From Polyodon spathula (taxonomy: Eukaryota; Chordata; Actinopteri; Acipenseriformes; Polyodontidae), in contig NC_054534.1 of the NCBI RefSeq assembly GCF_017654505.1, positions 46,961,288 to 47,025,287 of the forward strand: DNA of 64,000 bases, read 5' to 3'. Each line of letters begins with the position of its first letter. Position 1 is the first letter of the stretch. Position numbers and translations under genes: made by a program. Below the pieces are notes generated by a model, which was not told the DNA's origin, made no database searches, and saw only the letters and a list, made by a program, of their open reading frames with translations. This document shows positions 59,890-64,000 of the stretch, piece by piece.

Positions 59890-61336
59890 CAGTGCCTTGC
59901 AAAAGTATTCAGACCCCTGACCATTTCTCTCATATTACCGAATTACAAATGGTACACTGAAATTTCGTTCTGTTTGATATTTTATTTTTAAACACTGAAA
60001 CTCAGAATCAATTATTGTAAGGTGACATTGGTTTTATGTTGGGAAATATCTTGCTTGCATAAGTATTCAACCCCCACACATTAATATTTGGTAGAGCCAC
60101 CTTTCTTTTGGGGTAAGTATGTACCAGCTTTGCACACAGTGTCAGTGATTTTGGCTCATTCTTCTTGGCAGATTTGCTCCAGGTTGTTCAGGTTGGTTGG
60201 ACGACGCTTGTGGACCGCAATTTTCAAATAGTGCCACAGATTCTCAATGGGATTGAGATCAGGACTTTGACTGGGCCACTGTAAGACATTCACCTTTTTG
60301 TTCTTGAGCCACTCCAATGTTGCTTTGGCATTGTGCTTGGGATCATTGTCCTGCTGAAAGGGGAATTTCCTCCCAAGCTTCAGTTTTTTAGCAGACTGAA
60401 GCAGATTCTCTTGCAGTATTTTCCTGTATTTTGCTCCATCCATTCTTCCTTCAGTTGTAACAAGATGCCCAGTCCCTGCTGATGAAGCATCCCCACAGCA
60501 TGATGCTGCCACCACCATACTTCCCTGTAGGGATGGTGTGTCTTGAGGCATGGGCAGTGTTAGGTTTGCGCCACATACAGCACTTTGAGTTTTGGCCAAA
60601 AAGCTCTATCTTGGTCTCATCTGACCACAAAACCTTTTCCCACATCGCAGCTGGGTCACTCTCATGCTTTCTGGCAAACTCCAGACGTGCTTTCAGATGG
60701 TACTTTTTGAGTAACGGCTTCTTTCTTGCCACACTCCCATACAGGCCAATGTTATGCAGAGCTCTTGATATGGTTGACTGGTGCACTATTACTCCACTCC
60801 CAGCCACTGAACTCTGTAGCTCCTTCAAAGTGATTGTTGGCCTCTCTGTGGCTTCTCTCACAAGTCTCCTTCTTGTTTGAGCGCTGAGTTTTGAGGGACG
60901 GCCTTTTCTTGGCAGTGCCTGGGTGGTGTGATGCAGCTTCCACTTCCTGATTATTGATCCAACTGTGCTCACTGGGATATCCAAATACTTGGATATTATT
61001 TTGTACCCTTTCCCTAATCTATGCATTTGTATTACTTTATCTCTAACTTCTGTAGAATGCTCTTTGGTCTTCATTTTCCTTCAGATTCACAGCCTTACCA
61101 ATGATCCTTCAACAGTGGGGTTTTTATCCAGAAAATGTGACAGCAACTTTAATGGTTCACAGGTGGAGGCCAATAGTAAGGTAATTGTGTCCTCATTAGG
61201 GCAATTTCTTTCATTGGTGCAAACTGGGAGCTTCCACAGCACATGGGTTGAATACTTATGCAAGCAAGATATTTCAGTTTTTTATTTTTCTTAATAATAT
61301 TTCCCAACATAAAACCAATGTCACCTTATAATAATT

Positions 61337-61340
<4 letters not shown>
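59890..61340 (-). mobile_element. Tc1/mariner element (copy C2), right end eroded
   Basis: Same family as C1. The left end starts CAGTGCCTTGCAAAAGTATT at 59890, next to a CA-rich stretch and without a clear TA. On the right the inner part of the inverted repeat is present (ATTTCCCAACATAAAACCAA to 61330), but the outer 120 bp is replaced by a (TA)n run starting at 61341. The element is otherwise the most complete Tc1 in the window. Confidence 0.92.
60156..61074 (-). pseudogene. Tc1-like transposase, near complete with one frameshift
   Basis: ATG 61074-61072 opens MKTKEHSTEVRDKVIQMHRL, the family start. The paired HTH region (IISKYLDIPVSTVGSIIRKW, then the GRPSKLS linker, then [16 protein letters not shown]) is intact. 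The first aspartate lies in [13 protein letters not shown]. The frame leaves the family sequence after [11 protein letters not shown] near 60490; the other frame resumes at [20 protein letters not shown] and carries [19 protein letters not shown] and [15 protein letters not shown]. The DD34E spacing is kept. The last 40 residues are altered: a 20-base deletion near 60100 (shared with the left end of C1) removes sequence before the stop. A single frameshift and this end are the only major defects. Confidence 0.93.

Positions 61341-61420
<80 letters not shown>
61341..61420. repeat. (TA)n microsatellite at the end of Tc1 copy C2
   Basis: About 40 TA units that begin exactly where the inverted repeat of C2 breaks off, followed by CCCCCC. 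Confidence 0.97.
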
Positions 61421-61423
<3 letters not shown>

Positions 61424-61429
61424 CCCTCA

Positions 61430-63660
61430 CTTTTCTGTCAATGGCTAAGCAATGAAATAAAATGTGCGGAAATAGCCAAGGAAACAGAAAAAAACTAAAT
61501 GGTAGTCTTAAACAACATATAATGCAGACCTTTTCTAAGCAATTTTTTCATAAATTGTACAGTACTTTTTCCAGGCCTGGAAATCTGGGTTTTAAAATTC
61601 CATGTCTTTTCCATGATTTCCATGAACCCAACATTATTATTAACCCCACCCCCCCCCTACAGTTTTGTCCTTTTGCCTGCAAGTCCAGTGTGTCTAACAC
61701 ATTAATGGAACATAAACAACCAATCACAGACCACGCAGTCTAGTAGCACGCCCCACTGCTCGCGCCACAGTTTTGACCTAGAGAGCTCTCAGCTGTCAGT
61801 CTGATGCACAGCAAAGCATGCTGTATCCTGCTGAAAGAAACGTTATAACAAGGCTAAGCTCTTTTTTGGTTAGTTTGAGGGGGGGCTATAGCCTGCTCAG
61901 CTTATGGAAAGCATTGATTGAAATGTCTCCCAATGGCTTGCACTGCCGAGTTCTGTCAATTTTGTTTTCATGACTTCGAGGCAAATAAGGCTTCAAGGCT
62001 TGTTTTGTGCTGATCTCTGTCATGTAGATCTTCTGTAGATACTATTTTCATCAGCACAGTGGTTACCCAAACATTCACAAAGCAGCAGCTAACTTGGCTG
62101 CTTCATACATGCCAGGGACATTAAACATAATCAGAAACCAGAACTGCTACGCATCATATTCCACATGTAAAGTGTGTATACTGAGATTCTCTCTCCCCCT
62201 CTCATTCTCTCTATTTTAATATATGTAAAATAAACTCTTAATTTATTTATTTATTTTATTTATTTTTAAATAAAAAACAAAAACGTGGAACACTAAATAT
62301 AAGTAACATAATTAATTTGAAGTCAGTGTGACACCTTGAAAAAAATGCGCTGAGTCAATAAAGAACCTTATAGAATACACGCGTGGTTGTACAGTAGTTC
62401 AAATAACATTGCAGTTAAAATCGAAGGCTCTTTTTCAATGCCTACCCCATTAACATTAACAATTGTATGGTATTTAAAATCGAGTTTACTCATGACTTCA
62501 AGGTAATGTTGTATTTTACCCCCGGAAAATACATTTTACTCTCCCAGTGTTAAAATTAGAGGGCAAGTTAGTCCCAGACACAAAACTTTATCTGGAGTGC
62601 CGGGTACAGTATTTCAAGTTAGATTTTAAAATTGTTTCAATTTGTGTCAGGTGTGTTGTTTTTTTTTTGTTTTTGTTTTTTTAAGTATGGAAAACTACAA
62701 AATGATATGTAATTCAATATGTTAACAGAACATTATTCAGCAGGTTTTATTTGTCTTTATGCAGCAAAATTAGTTTGGCCATAGCTGTAATGGACCCATA
62801 TAATTTTTGTTTGTTTATCAAAGTTGTTTTTCTGTCATTTACATGCAGTTGTATGAAATACACAATCAACTTGGCAAAGAAACATATAATATGTTACTGA
62901 CAGCAAGTACCCTACTATCACTTAAGCAGGCAAAAAGTGATAACAGTATGAAATTGGCTTATCAGGGCCGATGTATAAAATACTGACCTGCCTGACCTTG
63001 TATGAAACATAGTTGGGAACACTTCAGGTTGCTTGGCCGCCTCTACAGACAAGTTTCATTCATGATTTTTCCTATCAAGCATGTGTTGTCACCACTTGGT
63101 TGTGATTAGTTAATTCACAGACAGTACTGCTAGAAAATAAATCGCTCTGGATCTGATTTGAGCTTTTTACACAGATTTCGTAGCTGTCTGCCTGTTGAGT
63201 TTTTTTGTCAGATGTTGTAAATGGCAGCGCGTGTCAGAAACCAGCAGCATTTTGATAGACAGAGCTTGCTGATCTAAAAATAGACTAGATCAGTTATAGA
63301 GTTTCGAACATAGAAGGAATCGCTCCATGTCGACACTTTGCACACACCAGAACCATAACCACCACCCCCCCCCCCCCCCACCCCCATTTTTTTTTTCTTT
63401 GCATTTCTACATGAATCATAGCAATGGACCTGGGAGAGGCCATTTCTACACAGGGAACACTTTCGCCTATGCATTTGGATTGATCTGAGGTGGCAAAGGA
63501 GCACTCCTGCCAACAGGCTCATTTCCAGTTATTGACAGCTGCTCATGAAGCAACAACATTCCGCTCAGGAAAGGGCAGGTGCCATGACTGACATACTGTA
63601 TGGAAAGTGCTGGACTGTGTACATCACCATAACTATTTTGTAAAAATACATTTTCAATAC
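61430..63660. other. Intergenic, no gene seen
   Basis: Unique AT-rich sequence; ATTTATTT tract near 62240 and poly-C near 63366-63379. Confidence 0.45.
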
Positions 63661-63669
63661 TGACTTAAA

Positions 63670-63900
63670 CAGTAAGAGTTCCATTTCCCTGACAGAAGGC
63701 GGCATATCATTTAGGAGCTTTACAAGAAAAGGCCCTTCCTCCCATATTATTTATATCCACCTTACAAAACACCAGCAGCTCTGCATACTGTGATCCAAGA
63801 GTGCAGTTAGGAGTACATGTGATCAATAATTCCTTTAAGCAACTGGGTGCTAATCCACTCAGGGTCTGAGAAGTTAAAAGCAAAATCTTAAAAATCAATT
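63670..63900 (-). pseudogene. LINE reverse transcriptase C-terminal fragment (second copy)
   Basis: The minus strand reads FKILLLTSQTLSGLAPSCLKE then SQYAELLVFCKVDINNMGG and RAFSCKAPK, parallel to 39420-39690. The copy continues to the left with stops. On the right (63900-64000) a further conserved fish-repeat tail (GGGAGCCACTGCAAAGAGTG) continues to the edge of the window. Confidence 0.68.
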
Positions 63901-64000
63901 CTTAATTGCACAGGGAGCCACTGCAAAGAGTGCAAAGAGTAATATGTTCATTTTCTGGTTTTAGTCAGAAGTGTAGCGGCAGTTTTGGGATACTAGAGAA

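Noticed and set aside
60482..60880. 132-codon plus-strand frame
   Set aside because: Antisense to the well-recognised Tc1 transposase of copy C2.

Overview
The window is vertebrate nuclear DNA, most likely from a ray-finned fish. It is AT-rich and gene-poor, and carries many (TA)n, (ATT)n and poly-C tracts. Nearly all recognisable coding sequence is decayed transposon: Tc1-like DNA transposons, DIRS-type tyrosine-recombinase retroelements, tRNA-derived SINEs, a CR1-type LINE 3' end, hAT, Tigger/pogo and several LTR elements. The mix recalls non-teleost fish such as sturgeon or paddlefish, but that is an impression from repeat style, not proof. There are no operons, ribosome binding sites, CRISPR arrays or rRNA genes.

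Region by region. 0-6 kb: a DIRS recombinase remnant, then a structurally complete non-autonomous LTR retrotransposon (4150-6040) with a 5-bp target duplication and a zinc-knuckle reading frame. 7.5-9.1 kb: Tc1-like element. 10-10.5 kb: hAT (ZMYM1-like) fragment, then an interstitial telomere repeat. 11.5-13.3 kb: a 13-bp motif repeated four times. 15.2-16.9 kb: the only place that looks like host promoter or first-exon sequence. 18.0-20.9 kb: shortened DIRS element with inverted terminal repeats. 24.8-25.0 kb: 30-bp minisatellite. 26.4-30.5 kb: longer DIRS element on the minus strand (gag, RT-RNase H, recombinase end). 31.2-35.1 kb: two solo-LTR candidates and a SINE. 35.5-40.0 kb: a family of foldback hairpin repeats on both sides of a Tc1-like element that was itself invaded by a LINE. 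42.7 kb: small MADF-domain reading frame. 45.1-45.6 kb: a 521-bp almost perfect hairpin MITE. 48.5-51.3 kb: Tigger/pogo relic with a second terminal-inverted-repeat element nested in it. 55.1-56.9 kb: third DIRS element. 58.2-61.3 kb: two Tc1-like copies of one family in opposite orientation, one of them a rearranged chimera.

No gene here can be tied to a pathway. The biology is a history of transposon insertion, nesting, internal deletion and inverted-repeat formation. The best candidates for something undescribed are the foldback hairpin family (35.5 and 39.7-40.0 kb), the 521-bp hairpin MITE, the zinc-knuckle-only LTR element, and the Tc1 pair that seems to have exchanged ends. All calls come from reading the sequence and translating by eye; boundaries marked approximate were not aligned.
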